Below, piece after piece: positions 1 through 8,692 of a DNA stretch of 61,517 nt (positions within the stretch are counted from its first letter, which is position 1; each line of letters begins with the position of its first letter). The notes beneath the pieces were generated by a model that was not told where the DNA came from, made no database searches, and worked only from the letters and a program-made list of their open reading frames with translations. A program made the position numbers and the translations under genes. The DNA is from Clostridiaceae bacterium (lineage in GTDB: Bacteria > Bacillota > Clostridia > DSM-8532): assembly GCA_012520615.1 (NCBI GenBank), contig JAAYNX010000028.1, positions 1-61,517 of the forward strand, read 5' to 3'.

Positions 1-1
1 T

Positions 2-1333
2 GCGGGTTGCGGGGACAAAAACCCTCTGGATCCGAGTAAACCTGTCATCATTACGTTATGGCATAATTACGGCGGTCAAATGGAAAAGTCAATGAATGAT
101 TTGGTGGATGAATTTAACAGAACCGTAGGTAATAAGCAAGGCATTATTATTAACATCACTTCGGTATCCAGTTCCTCTGCCCTTTATGATAAAATAGTCG
201 CCTCTGCCGAAGGAAACCCTGGTTCTTCTGACCTTCCGAACATTACAACCGGATATCCCAAATCGGCTTTTGCTCTAATCAAAAATGACAAGCTTGTAGA
301 TTTAAAAGAGTATTTTTCAGAAAATGAGCTGGATGAATACTTGCCTCAATTCATTGCCGAAGGAATGATTGCGGATAAATTGGCTGTTTTCCCAACAGCA
401 AAATCAACCGAGGTTCTTTTCCTCAACAAGACACTTTTTGACCGTTTTTCCACTGCCACGGGAATAAACATGAATCACCTTTTAACCTTTGAAGGTATTT
501 CCGAAGCAGCAATAAAGTACTATGAATGGACAGATTCACAGACCCCTGATATCCCTAACGACGGGAAGGACTTTTATATCTCGGATTCCTTGTTTAATAT
601 AGCTCAGTTAGGGATGAATCAACTGGGAGATAACTTTATTGTAAATGAATCCCTTAATTTCTCTGAAAATTATAAAAGGATTTGGGATTCTTATTTTGAA
701 GCTGCCGTTAAAGGTGGCATTGCTGTTTACGACGGTTATTCGTCGGATCTTGCCAAGACCGGTGAAATTGTCTGTTCTACTGGTTCCACTGCCGGAATTC
801 TTTTTTACGGAAGCACAATTACATATCCGGATAATACAATAGAAAATGTTGAATATGAGATTCTTCCCTACCCTGTTTTTGAAGGCGGAAATAAGGTAGC
901 AATACAGCGGGGAGGCGGAATGATTGTTACTAAATCTACAAAAGAAAAAGAATACGCCTCTGCAGAGTTTTTGAAATGGATTACCGCACCGGAGCAAAAT
1001 ATGAGGTTTATATCCGAAACAGGCTATATTCCTGTTACCAAAAAAGCATTTGAAACGGCCATTGATGCGAATATTGATAAAGCCGAAAATACAAATATAA
1101 AGAAGCTCCTTAAAACTGCCGTAACTATGTATAATGAATATGATTTCTATATTCCTCCGGTTTTTGATGAATTTGATAAAATGGAAAAGACATATATCGA
1201 TAGGATTAAATCAGCTACTGTTAATGCCAGAAAGGAGTACATATCTCTATTGGAAGAAAAGAATGCTGATGTAGCATATAAAGAAGTATCCGAGAGTGTT
1301 TTTGATGATTTCATCAGCCTTAGTGAAGACTAA
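2..1333 (+). CDS. Sugar ABC transporter substrate-binding lipoprotein (5' end outside window)
   Basis: The reading frame is open to the left edge, so the protein is 5'-truncated. The first visible codons read AGCGDKNP, which fits the end of a lipoprotein signal peptide with Cys as the acylated residue. The rest (about 440 residues) has the pattern of family 1 extracellular solute-binding proteins: LWHNYGGQMEKSMNDL near the start, and late in the protein GGGMIVTKSTKEKEYASAEF followed by KWITAPEQNMRF, as in sugar-binding proteins. It should sit on the outer face of the membrane and deliver a sugar to permeases that are not in this window. The next gene, 96 bases downstream on the same strand, is a membrane sensor with a DNA-binding domain, a plausible regulatory partner. 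The ligand cannot be told from sequence. Confidence 0.85.
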   Translation, partial: AGCGDKNPLDPSKPVIITLWHNYGGQMEKSMNDLVDEFNRTVGNKQGIIINITSVSSSSALYDKIVASAEGNPGSSDLPNITTGYPKSAFALIKNDKLVDLKEYFSENELDEYLPQFIAEGMIADKLAVFPTAKSTEVLFLNKTLFDRFSTATGINMNHLLTFEGISEAAIKYYEWTDSQTPDIPNDGKDFYISDSLFNIAQLGMNQLGDNFIVNESLNFSENYKRIWDSYFEAAVKGGIAVYDGYSSDLAKTGEIVCSTGSTAGILFYGSTITYPDNTIENVEYEILPYPVFEGGNKVAIQRGGGMIVTKSTKEKEYASAEFLKWITAPEQNMRFISETGYIPVTKKAFETAIDANIDKAENTNIKKLLKTAVTMYNEYDFYIPPVFDEFDKMEKTYIDRIKSATVNARKEYISLLEEKNADVAYKEVSESVFDDFISLSED

Positions 1334-1429
1334 CAATAGTATAAAATCTAATTAATGAAGATACACAACTTTTGTACTATTTTTCGTAGAAAAAACAAGA
1401 GGTGAAATAAACTGAGTATTAAAAAATCT

Positions 1430-3052
1430 ATGCTTTCTTGCCGGGATCTCTGGGATAGAATAAAAAAGGTAATTAAAGAAGGCAGGACATTACGCCGACG
1501 CCTTATTATTTTTTCCGTTCTATTTATAGTAACCTTTATTATCGCTGTTTTTTCAATATTATTGATATCCGGTGTTTTTAATATAGGTAATAAAGAAACT
1601 AAAACATTATTTGAAAACGAGCTTAATCATTTAGCAAATGACATCTATAAGGATTATGGCAGTATTGCGGTAAAAGGCGTAGATCTTGCTAAAGCCATTA
1701 ATAAAAGCATTGAAGATAAATTGGAGAGTATGAATCTGGATGCTAGCAATTTAAAAAATCATCCGGAAATTTATAATGAGCTTTTGGAATCCGAATGTCA
1801 AAGATTAATTACTGCACTCTTACGAACAAAAAGCAGCGGTGTTTTCATAATTCTGGATGGAACTATAAATCCTAAGCTTCCAAACTCGGAATTTTCAAAA
1901 GCTGGCATTTATATTCGTAATATGGAGCCAAATATAGTAAATCTGGAGTCACCTTACTTACATATGCTCCGAGGATCAACAGACATAGCTAAAAGCAATG
2001 ATATTCTGATTCATTCTCAGTGGGCAATGGAGTTTGATGTAAAAGAAGCTGATTATTTTTCAAAAACTATTGATATTGCAAAAGAAAATAAAGATTTGCC
2101 TCTTTCAAAGCTTTATTATTGGTCGCCTAATTTAGCTTTGCCAAATACCACTGATAAAGTAATGCTTTGCTCAATCCCGCTGATAGCTTCTGACGGTACA
2201 ATATATGGCGTATGCGGTTTTGAAGTAAGTGCATCCCTTTTCAAATTATCTTATATTCCGGATTCTGCAATATCAGATACAGTTTTCAGTTTACTAGCAA
2301 AAGCCGAAAATAATTTAATTGACTGCTCTTCATCATTTATGGCAGCCGGATATTCAGCCGTTATAAGAAATGAGCTTACTAATGCTAAGATAAGATATCA
2401 AATAAAGCAAAACTCTCTTATCAAGTACTTTAGCACGACAAATGAGTTTATGGGATTACATAAAAACATCGTCCTTTATTCCGAAGATTCACCATATATA
2501 GAGGAAGAATGGGTTTTAAGCGTTATGGTACCATTAAAGGATTATGAAAAAGCACTGGATAATATCAATCAGAGACTTGTTTTGCTATTACTAGTATTGC
2601 TTTTAGCAGGAATCATGGCATCTTTCTGGTTCAGTAAAATCTATCTGAAGCCTATAACAGATGCAATCCGTAAAATGAAACAAACAAAACCTTCGGAAAT
2701 AGAAAAAACAAACATCTTGGAGATTGATGATCTTCTGGAATTCCTCTCACAACAAGACAACAAAGCTGCAGTAAATGAGAGTAAAGTAGATAGCCCGTTC
2801 TCATATATCAAAAGTTCCGGGATGTTCAAAGAATTCCTTGAGAATATTAATACCCTATCACCCGCCGAGCGAGCTGTGTTTGACCTTTATATGGAAGGCT
2901 ATACCGCAAAAGAAATTGCTGAGAAGCTGTATTTAAGCATAAACACAATAAAAACTCATAACAAGAGGATATATGAAAAAATGAATGTATCCTCTCGAAA
3001 TGAGCTTATGGTTTACATTAAAATGATGAAGGAAATAAATTCGAAAGGGTAG
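1430..3052 (+). CDS. Membrane-anchored LuxR-type transcriptional regulator with extracellular sensor domain
   Basis: Domain order: a short basic cytoplasmic start, a transmembrane helix at about residues 25-50, an extracytoplasmic region of about 330 residues that looks like a Cache-type ligand sensor, a second helix at about 383-405, a linker, and a C-terminal LuxR/GerE helix-turn-helix at about 476-535 (LSPAERAVFDLYMEGYTAKE, then SINTIKTHNKRIYEKM). It would sense an external ligand and bind DNA from the membrane without a kinase step. The start is uncertain: the good Shine-Dalgarno AAGAGGTGA at 1397-1405 is 24 bases from this ATG but only 6 from an in-frame CTG at 1412. It lies just after a sugar-binding lipoprotein gene and may regulate that uptake system (inference). 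Confidence 0.8.
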   Translation: MLSCRDLWDRIKKVIKEGRTLRRRLIIFSVLFIVTFIIAVFSILLISGVFNIGNKETKTLFENELNHLANDIYKDYGSIAVKGVDLAKAINKSIEDKLESMNLDASNLKNHPEIYNELLESECQRLITALLRTKSSGVFIILDGTINPKLPNSEFSKAGIYIRNMEPNIVNLESPYLHMLRGSTDIAKSNDILIHSQWAMEFDVKEADYFSKTIDIAKENKDLPLSKLYYWSPNLALPNTTDKVMLCSIPLIASDGTIYGVCGFEVSASLFKLSYIPDSAISDTVFSLLAKAENNLIDCSSSFMAAGYSAVIRNELTNAKIRYQIKQNSLIKYFSTTNEFMGLHKNIVLYSEDSPYIEEEWVLSVMVPLKDYEKALDNINQRLVLLLLVLLLAGIMASFWFSKIYLKPITDAIRKMKQTKPSEIEKTNILEIDDLLEFLSQQDNKAAVNESKVDSPFSYIKSSGMFKEFLENINTLSPAERAVFDLYMEGYTAKEIAEKLYLSINTIKTHNKRIYEKMNVSSRNELMVYIKMMKEINSKG

Positions 3053-3129
3053 AATACATAATTTATTCAGGATTTATATAAACCCTTTATATCTACCTTA
3101 GTTTCCAATTCTGTAGGTCCCCTGTATTC

Positions 3130-5208
3130 TTAATTCTGCATAAACCAGTATCTTACGGCATTTGTTTCTGTATCCAGAGGCAGTGTGGCGTCCTCTAGAC
3201 CTATTATCAGGTAGTTAGCGTCGTCGCCTTTCTCAAGAGTAAAATAACGGGTTTCGTCTGCAGGCGAATTTCCATCCTTCCAGGTTTTTCCGTAATCAGA
3301 ACTAACTTTGCTGGTTTGACTGCTAAAGATAATCTTTCCATCTTTCACGGCATACTTACCTTTGATAACTATTTCCGACCCCAAACCCGTGGAAATTAAT
3401 TCAGCAAAGGTTCCATCGCTATTAAACTGATACTCTTCCCTTGAACCGTATGCACCGAAATCAAAGCTTCCCGTACCGGTGTTATATCTGACACCTGTCA
3501 TACCATTGCTCCAATTCCCGACAATAGCTCCGCTTTCTACTTGGGGCGTGGATGGCTGTCCCGCAGGAGGTGTCTTTGTAATATCCTGTTCCACCGGCCC
3601 ACCGTCCACTATTTCATCGGATTTTTCAAATGTACGGTTACTAAAGAGCAGTGCCTGTTCCCGTGTAGCATTGGTGTAGTTTTTTGCATCCTCGGCAGTG
3701 GGGGTATTCTTGGGAACGAACAAATTGTTGGTGACTTGTATGATTTTATATTTTGCCATAAAATAGACCGAAGGCTTAAAGTTTGGGAAAATATTCGCAT
3801 CATCGGCAAATGGTGCCACTCCTTTATAGTCGAGAGAATGTTTGGTATAGGTGGCATCTTCTTTGATTGTCCAACCCTCCCAGTTTACCTTTTTATATAC
3901 CCTGGTCAGCATGGCAGCGCATTGTTCGCGGCTTATAAATTGGTCAGGGGCATATTTGTTATTGCCTACACCAACCACTATATCGGCCGCATAGGCTTTA
4001 AGTACATCAGTGTCTTTGGTATCAGTGAACGTAGTGTTTGGTGCCGGGGAAACCGTCTTTCGCGAAAGGGCTTCGTACAGCTTTAGAGCTACCGAGGCAA
4101 ATTCGGCGCGGGTGATGGGTTTGGTCAGATCGGCATCTTTAAATCTATCTGGGTAAAGGCCGTTCTCCACCGATTTTTTGACCTCTCCTTCTGCCCAACC
4201 GGAAGTACTGCCCCAAGCCGGCATGTTCTGAGAAATCACATTGGAGAAAGGGCTGTAAATATCCACCGAAGAAGAAGTGCTATCTATGCCGGCTTGCTTA
4301 TATTTACGAAGATCTAAGGAATATCTGGTCTTTATTTCAAAGGCAGCTTCTTCATAACTGTCCCTATAGTCCTCAAAATAGGGTTCGGCATTAAAGTTGA
4401 TGGTCTCGTTAGAAACCCACCAATAATGGACTTGTTTGAAGTCCTTGTCCCCTTTTTTTCTGAGCCATATTTCGACTCTCACAGCGCCGCCCGTCACGAC
4501 GTTCAGATCACCGATATTCTGGTGAGGTTTTTCCAGCTTGACCGCCAAATATGGTGTATCGCCGCGCATTTCAACTTCCGCATCTGTGAGCACAGGGGCA
4601 AAGTTGATCATCTTATTGGGATCCACTTTTACATTGGCAGAAAGGACGAATTCCTTTGACCAAGGCGAAAGTACATAGGTTTTTTCGTTGTCAAAGGACT
4701 GGGCAAAGCGAACCCTGAAAGTAATACTATTGTTTGTAAAGTAGTCCCATCCGCTTTCCGTAATGGTTTTGACAATTGATTCATCGGAGAACAAATGTGA
4801 AAAATAAGCATAAGAAGAGCTGGTATAGTGTTCTCCGTCTCTACAGACGACGGAATACATCTTCTTCTGATTTTTGGGAACCGTTTTTGGAGAATCCCAA
4901 GCTGATGTATACTGCCAGCTTCCATTATTGATTTTGGTATCCACCTGATAATAAAGTGAGAGGCTAAGTAAATCGGTATTATCCGGGTCGTTCTGCACCC
5001 TTTGAGCCATGTATGTCCGTATTTCATCGGGAGCGCTTACAAAGAGTATAAAGCTACCGTAATTAAAAGTCACCCCAAAATGGGCTGGAGCACCAAGTAC
5101 TTTTGGTGGAGCTACTTTTGCTGTTACAGTAAAGGGTATGACACTTATTAGAACTATTAGAGCTAACAAAACTGAACTGAGTCTTTGTTTAATTGATATT
5201 CCCCTCAT
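3130..5208 (-). CDS. S-layer homology (SLH) domain surface protein with C-terminal lipocalin-like domain
   Basis: An ATG at 5208 is preceded by GGAGAGG with a 6-base spacer and is preferred over one 15 bases upstream. The N-terminus is a clear signal peptide (KQRLSS followed by LLALIVLISVIPFTVTA). The first 300 residues are a beta-rich region of unknown type. Three SLH-like repeats follow at about residues 335-555, recognisable by PITRAEFASVALKLYEAL, FISREQCAAMLTRVYKK and NATREQALLFSNRTF. They should bind secondary cell-wall polymer and hold the protein on the surface. After a proline/threonine-rich linker, the last 110 residues (GNWSNG, YQFNSDGTFAE, GKYAVKDGKIIF) resemble small lipocalin-type barrels found in clostridial secreted proteins. 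The gene is convergent with the LuxR-type regulator; substrate or role unknown. Confidence 0.8.
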   Translation of the reverse strand: MRGISIKQRLSSVLLALIVLISVIPFTVTAKVAPPKVLGAPAHFGVTFNYGSFILFVSAPDEIRTYMAQRVQNDPDNTDLLSLSLYYQVDTKINNGSWQYTSAWDSPKTVPKNQKKMYSVVCRDGEHYTSSSYAYFSHLFSDESIVKTITESGWDYFTNNSITFRVRFAQSFDNEKTYVLSPWSKEFVLSANVKVDPNKMINFAPVLTDAEVEMRGDTPYLAVKLEKPHQNIGDLNVVTGGAVRVEIWLRKKGDKDFKQVHYWWVSNETINFNAEPYFEDYRDSYEEAAFEIKTRYSLDLRKYKQAGIDSTSSSVDIYSPFSNVISQNMPAWGSTSGWAEGEVKKSVENGLYPDRFKDADLTKPITRAEFASVALKLYEALSRKTVSPAPNTTFTDTKDTDVLKAYAADIVVGVGNNKYAPDQFISREQCAAMLTRVYKKVNWEGWTIKEDATYTKHSLDYKGVAPFADDANIFPNFKPSVYFMAKYKIIQVTNNLFVPKNTPTAEDAKNYTNATREQALLFSNRTFEKSDEIVDGGPVEQDITKTPPAGQPSTPQVESGAIVGNWSNGMTGVRYNTGTGSFDFGAYGSREEYQFNSDGTFAELISTGLGSEIVIKGKYAVKDGKIIFSSQTSKVSSDYGKTWKDGNSPADETRYFTLEKGDDANYLIIGLEDATLPLDTETNAVRYWFMQN

Positions 5209-5313
5209 ATTAATCCTCTCCATTACATATTTTTACAAGAAGATTATATCAAGCACGATAACGGCATAATACTAAAATATTGTCATCTTTATACCAAATA
5301 ATTGCCATGTGAT

Positions 5314-6192
5314 TCAGTTTTGAGAAAATGAACTGATAAATACGGAAGGTGTTACTCCAACCTTCTTTTTAAAGACAGAAGTAAAATGACTATGGCTTGA
5401 AAATCCTAAAATATATCCTACCTCTGTAATTGAGTAGGTCCTAGATTTTAGATATGTAATCGCTTTATATATTTTTATATCCATATAGTATTCATAAGGG
5501 GTTTTTCCTGTTTGAGCTTTAAACAATCTTACGAAATAATAAGGACTTAAATTTACAATACGGCTAAGAAAGGCAAGTGAAAACTCAGTAGTATAATTTT
5601 CCCAAAGTTAATCAATCGCAGTGTTTATTTCTTTCTTTGCCGTATATCTTCTTTCCTCCAGCATGTCTGGCATATTGTTTCTTATACTCCTTACCAAGCC
5701 AATTGTAATTTCCATGGAAAGACTGTCCAAAACAAATTGGTAACCAAACTGCCTGTTAAGGAATTCTGTCTCAAAATTTGATATAAGGGTAAGCAACTTG
5801 TTGCTTAAATAGGCTGTATCGTTATAAAAAAATAATTCAGATTTGTTGAAAGCCTCTTTTGTAATCTCTTTCAGCTTACTTGGAGCAATAAATAAGCATA
5901 AAAATTTTATATCATTGGAATTGGTATACATATTGTTGATTGGCGGTAGTAGTAGTTTTTGGCCTGGATTTGTTGCTAGTAATGAATTCTTACGTATGCT
6001 TATTTCTTTTTTATCAGCATAAAAGCATGGAATTTCAACTCTTGGCACAACAAAGTGATAGCATTCAAATTGGTTTTCACTTTCTACAAAAATCCTAGGT
6101 TTAAATACTGCTAAATCTGAATTACCAAAAGACTCCGGTATTGTATTCTGAAGCCCTTGAACTTCTTCAAGAACTCTTTGACACATACCCAT
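5314..6192 (-). pseudogene. AraC-family regulator interrupted by one in-frame stop codon
   Basis: Two pieces lie in the same frame, 6192-5608 and onward to 5314, separated only by a TAA at 5610-5608. Reading through gives LWENYTTEFSLAFLSRIVNL and then SPYYFVRLFKAQTGKTPYEY, a textbook AraC helix-turn-helix, and a second helix-turn-helix SITEVGYILGFSSHSHFTSV. The N-terminal 195 residues look like a cupin-type AraC sensor domain. No base is lost, so a single substitution explains the break. As written, the first product lacks all DNA-binding residues and the second piece has no full domain and no convincing ribosome site. Either a recent inactivation, a sequencing error, or (less likely) stop readthrough. 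It lies upstream of, and on the same strand as, the SLH gene, which it may once have controlled. Confidence 0.8.
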
Positions 6193-6297
6193 AAAGTTTT
6201 ACTCCCTTATTTCCTTGCTGTTAGAAAGTATGCTTTTATTAAATTGCTAAAAAAATTAGTCGATTTTAAATTGTATACTTAAATTATGCCATATATA

Positions 6298-6975
6298 TTA
6301 AAACGGTAAAAGTATATTTTTACGCATAACGATAATCGGATGGTCTATTTTTCCCCCAAGTTGTCCTTCCATTCCCTCCATTACACATGTTGCAAATAAG
6401 GGGATACCCGTTTTTTGAGTTATTTCCCGGGAAAGCTCTAATCCATATAAAATATCGTCCACGGTAGTTTCTTCGAGGTAATGGGTATTATTTATAATTC
6501 CGCTGATTTTTAGCCTTGAAGCCGCTTCAATTTCTCCGATATAGGTAAGAGTTTCATTTAAATTCGTGGTCATTGGTCTTGAACGATTAAATACAAAAAA
6601 CATATCATAATCATTCTGATCTATTTCATGGTAATAGCGACCTAAAACCTTTGCTCCATCTTCGTCTCCCCCTACATCTAAAATTACGCGCCTTAAATTA
6701 TGCCTTAGAGCCACAGATATCTCCGGTCCTACTACTGGTACATCCACATTAGTGTTGGCATATATAGGAGCAATAACCTTGATACCCTTATCCTCCAGAG
6801 CTGCCTTTGCATCAACGCTTCTAAAAAACGGATTAACTATATCCATATCTGCCATAAGTACATCGTCAAAACTCTCTTTTAATAAAAATGCTGTATTAAC
6901 AGATATTTCAGACTTTCCGCTACCATAATGGCCGGTGAAAATATTAATTCTCTTACTATAAAATGCTTTTTTCAT
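6298..6975 (-). CDS. P-loop ATPase of the MinD/ParA-like (SIMIBI) class, function unknown
   Basis: The start at 6975 has GAAGGGCG seven bases or so upstream and lies one base after the fumarase beta stop, so the two are translationally linked. An upstream in-frame ATG would force a long overlap. The Walker A is INIFTGHYGSGKSEISVN (residues about 8-25), followed by MADMDIVNPFFRS, in which the Asp is the usual second metal/nucleotide contact, and LDVGGDEDGAKVLGRYY as Walker B. These features place it with deviant-Walker ATPases such as MinD, CooC and nitrogenase iron protein maturation factors. About 225 residues, no membrane segment. Its tight coupling to an Fe-S fumarase subunit suggests a link with that enzyme or with metal-centre handling, but this is inference only. 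Confidence 0.7.
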   Translation of the reverse strand: MKKAFYSKRINIFTGHYGSGKSEISVNTAFLLKESFDDVLMADMDIVNPFFRSVDAKAALEDKGIKVIAPIYANTNVDVPVVGPEISVALRHNLRRVILDVGGDEDGAKVLGRYYHEIDQNDYDMFFVFNRSRPMTTNLNETLTYIGEIEAASRLKISGIINNTHYLEETTVDDILYGLELSREITQKTGIPLFATCVMEGMEGQLGGKIDHPIIVMRKNILLPF

Positions 6976-6976
6976 A

Positions 6977-7537
6977 TTATCGCCCTTCAACTTTGTATTT
7001 TTCTTGCCCTTCTTTATATCTATCTCTGCCATTGCTGTCTATAATCACAACACATGGAAGATTTTCTACCTCTAATCTTCGGATAGCCTCTGTTCCAAGA
7101 TCTTCAAAAGCTATTATCTCTTGTTTTTTAATGCACGATGATATCAATGCACCGGCACCGCCAATTGCACCAAAATAAACTGCTTTATGGGTTTTAATTG
7201 CGTTTACTACATTATTATCTCTAAGGCCTTTACCAATCATACCTTTAAGCCCCAATTCAATTAGTCTTGGGGCATATGCATCCATTCTGCCACTGGTAGT
7301 AGGGCCTGCAGAGCCTATTATTTTGCCATCGGGAGCAGGACATGGCCCTACATAATATATAACCTGTCCTTTTATATCAAAGGGCAACGGCTCTCCTTCA
7401 TCCAGTAAGGCAATCATACGCTTATGAGCAGCATCTCTGCCTGTATATATTAAGCCGGAAATTAAAACCTCATCTCCTGCATTTAATTCATTAATTATAT
7501 CATCTGTTAACGGGGCAGTGATTCTTTTTATTGACAT
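6977..7537 (-). CDS. Fumarate hydratase class I (Fe-S) beta subunit
   Basis: The 186 residues match the C-terminal/beta subunit of the two-subunit class I fumarase/tartrate dehydratase family: VLISGLIYTGRDAAHKRM, the YYVGPCPAPDGKIIGSAGPT block, TTSGRMD, and GMIGKGLR followed by YFGAIGGAGAL. In this family the beta subunit completes the active site whose 4Fe-4S cluster is carried by the alpha subunit; together they interconvert fumarate and malate. The start has GAGG upstream. The unusual point is that no alpha subunit lies in the window: the upstream neighbour is trmN6 (2-base gap) and the downstream one a P-loop ATPase. The alpha gene may be elsewhere, or this subunit may serve another hydro-lyase. 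Confidence 0.88.
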   Translation of the reverse strand: MSIKRITAPLTDDIINELNAGDEVLISGLIYTGRDAAHKRMIALLDEGEPLPFDIKGQVIYYVGPCPAPDGKIIGSAGPTTSGRMDAYAPRLIELGLKGMIGKGLRDNNVVNAIKTHKAVYFGAIGGAGALISSCIKKQEIIAFEDLGTEAIRRLEVENLPCVVIIDSNGRDRYKEGQEKYKVEGR

Positions 7538-7539
7538 TT

Positions 7540-8289
7540 TTATACCTCACTATCCATAGAATACTGTATCCGTGCCTCTTTGGTGTAGTTTCCTGCGTCA
7601 TCGCAAACTACCAAATCAGGCAGAATCTTTAACCCGGGTTTCCCGTTTTTCAACCCTTTAACAAGAATGAGAGATGGCGCCTTGCCTGGGCATGGACAAA
7701 CCATCCTGAGAAGCTTAGGCTCGATTCTAACTTTCCTCATACCCACTAATATGTCTGTAAGTCTTTCAGGCCGGTGCACCATAAAAAACCAACCCTGAGG
7801 TTTAAGTACCACTGAGCTGTTTGTTAAAACATCGGTGAGATTGCAACAAAGTTCATGCCTAGAAATAGCTTTGCTGTCCTTTGGGTTAACATTGCCACTT
7901 CCAACCTTAGTATAAGGTGGGTTAGTAACTACTATATCATAGGTAGCGGCACCGAAAATAGAGCCCGCTTCCTTGATATCGCCAGTTTTTATAGTTATGC
8001 GGTTGTTAAGATTATTACCGCTAACACTTCTTCGAGCCATGTCTGCTATATCAGGCTGAATTTCCAGACCTGTTATGCTTTTTGCATTAGTTTTTGCCGC
8101 AATAAGTACCGGAATAATACCTGTACCTGTTCCCAAATCAAGCACATTTTGATTTTGATGTGCAGTAACAAAATTTGACAAAAGCACAGCATCCATACCA
8201 AAACGAAAAGAATCCTTCTTTTGAAGAATAAAGAGTCCATTAATCTGTAAATCCTCCAAGGTTTCATCCGGTAATACTACAAAGCTCAT
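7540..8289 (-). CDS. trmN6: tRNA1(Val) adenine-37 N6-methyltransferase family protein (YabB/YfiC type)
   Basis: A Rossmann-fold SAM-dependent methyltransferase of 249 residues. The N-terminus ETLEDLQINGLFILQKKDSF and FRFGMDAVLLSNFV is characteristic of the TrmN6 family; the SAM motif is VLDLGTGTGIIPVLIAA and the catalytic NPPY motif is in VVTNPPYTKVGSGN. The expected reaction is N6-methylation of the adenosine next to the anticodon in one tRNA. In Bacillus the homologue yabB lies in the same tmk-holB-yaaT neighbourhood, which agrees with the placement here. Ribosome site CAGGAG lies five to six bases before the ATG. It appears to head a three-gene transcript with the fumarase subunit and the ATPase, all with 1-2 base gaps. 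Confidence 0.88.
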   Translation of the reverse strand: MSFVVLPDETLEDLQINGLFILQKKDSFRFGMDAVLLSNFVTAHQNQNVLDLGTGTGIIPVLIAAKTNAKSITGLEIQPDIADMARRSVSGNNLNNRITIKTGDIKEAGSIFGAATYDIVVTNPPYTKVGSGNVNPKDSKAISRHELCCNLTDVLTNSSVVLKPQGWFFMVHRPERLTDILVGMRKVRIEPKLLRMVCPCPGKAPSLILVKGLKNGKPGLKILPDLVVCDDAGNYTKEARIQYSMDSEV

Positions 8290-8363
8290 ATTGGTACTCC
8301 TGAAAAAATTAATTAGGTTAAGTTTTCTCTAGACTCTCGCCGCATATCTCTAACATCTTTGAT

Positions 8364-8397
8364 ACGAAAAGGAGCCAAGCTCTATGGCCTGACTCCT
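8364..8397 (-). terminator. Rho-independent terminator after the ferredoxin gene
   Basis: On the minus strand, starting 18 bases after the ferredoxin stop, the sequence forms a hairpin AGGAGtCAgGC / GCtTGgCTCCT with a 6-base loop, followed directly by TTTT. Mismatches in the stem make it imperfect, but position and U-run fit a terminator. Confidence 0.65.
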
Positions 8398-8414
8398 CCA
8401 AATGCAATTGAATA

Positions 8415-8585
8415 TTATTTAGGCTGTGGAGCCTCTACAGGACAAACATTTGCACAAGAACCGCAATCTATGCAAGCATCCTCATCAATTATGTATTTGC
8501 CGTCGCCCTCAGATATGCAACTTACAGGGCACTCCGGTTCACACGCACCACAACTGATGCATTCATCACTAATAATATATGCCAT
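8415..8585 (-). CDS. 2[4Fe-4S] ferredoxin, 56 residues
   Basis: A short gene of 56 codons starting MAYIISDECISCGACEPECP. It carries two complete CxxCxxCxxxCP motifs: CISCGACEPECP (residues 9-20) and CIDCGSCANVCP (residues 38-49), so all eight cluster-binding cysteines are present. Length, sequence and symmetry are those of small clostridial bacterial ferredoxins, which carry low-potential electrons between oxidoreductases, hydrogenase and pyruvate:ferredoxin oxidoreductase. Start chosen by CGGGAGGTGT just upstream. It has its own strong promoter (8634-8662) and terminator and is therefore probably monocistronic, although it lies between ricT and trmN6, which are neighbours of one conserved cluster in Bacillus. 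Confidence 0.95.
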   Translation of the reverse strand: MAYIISDECISCGACEPECPVSCISEGDGKYIIDEDACIDCGSCANVCPVEAPQPK

Positions 8586-8633
8586 GTCGTACACCTCCCG
8601 ATAAATAAAATTATGTATACATTGTACAAAATT

Positions 8634-8662
8634 ATCCTATACTATTAATTCCCCGATGTCAA
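8634..8662 (-). promoter_or_regulatory. Promoter of the ferredoxin gene
   Basis: On the minus strand TTGACA (8662-8657) is followed after exactly 17 bases by TAGGAT (8639-8634). Transcription would begin near 8627, giving a leader of about 40 bases that ends in the GGGAGG ribosome site. Confidence 0.65.
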
Positions 8663-8692
8663 CAATTATGACAGGTAATTTATTGCGTATTT

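Noticed and set aside
3541-4086. Plus-strand open frame of 181 codons inside the SLH gene
   Set aside because: No family features, no ribosome site, and the opposite strand encodes recognisable SLH repeats.
5314-5526. A separate 70-residue AraC-like gene
   Set aside because: It is in frame with the upstream 5608-6192 piece and only a stop codon lies between; it has half of the DNA-binding domain and no own start signal. Treated as one pseudogene.
8359-8604. Plus-strand open frame of 81 codons
   Set aside because: It is antisense to the ferredoxin gene, whose eight cysteines make the minus-strand reading certain.
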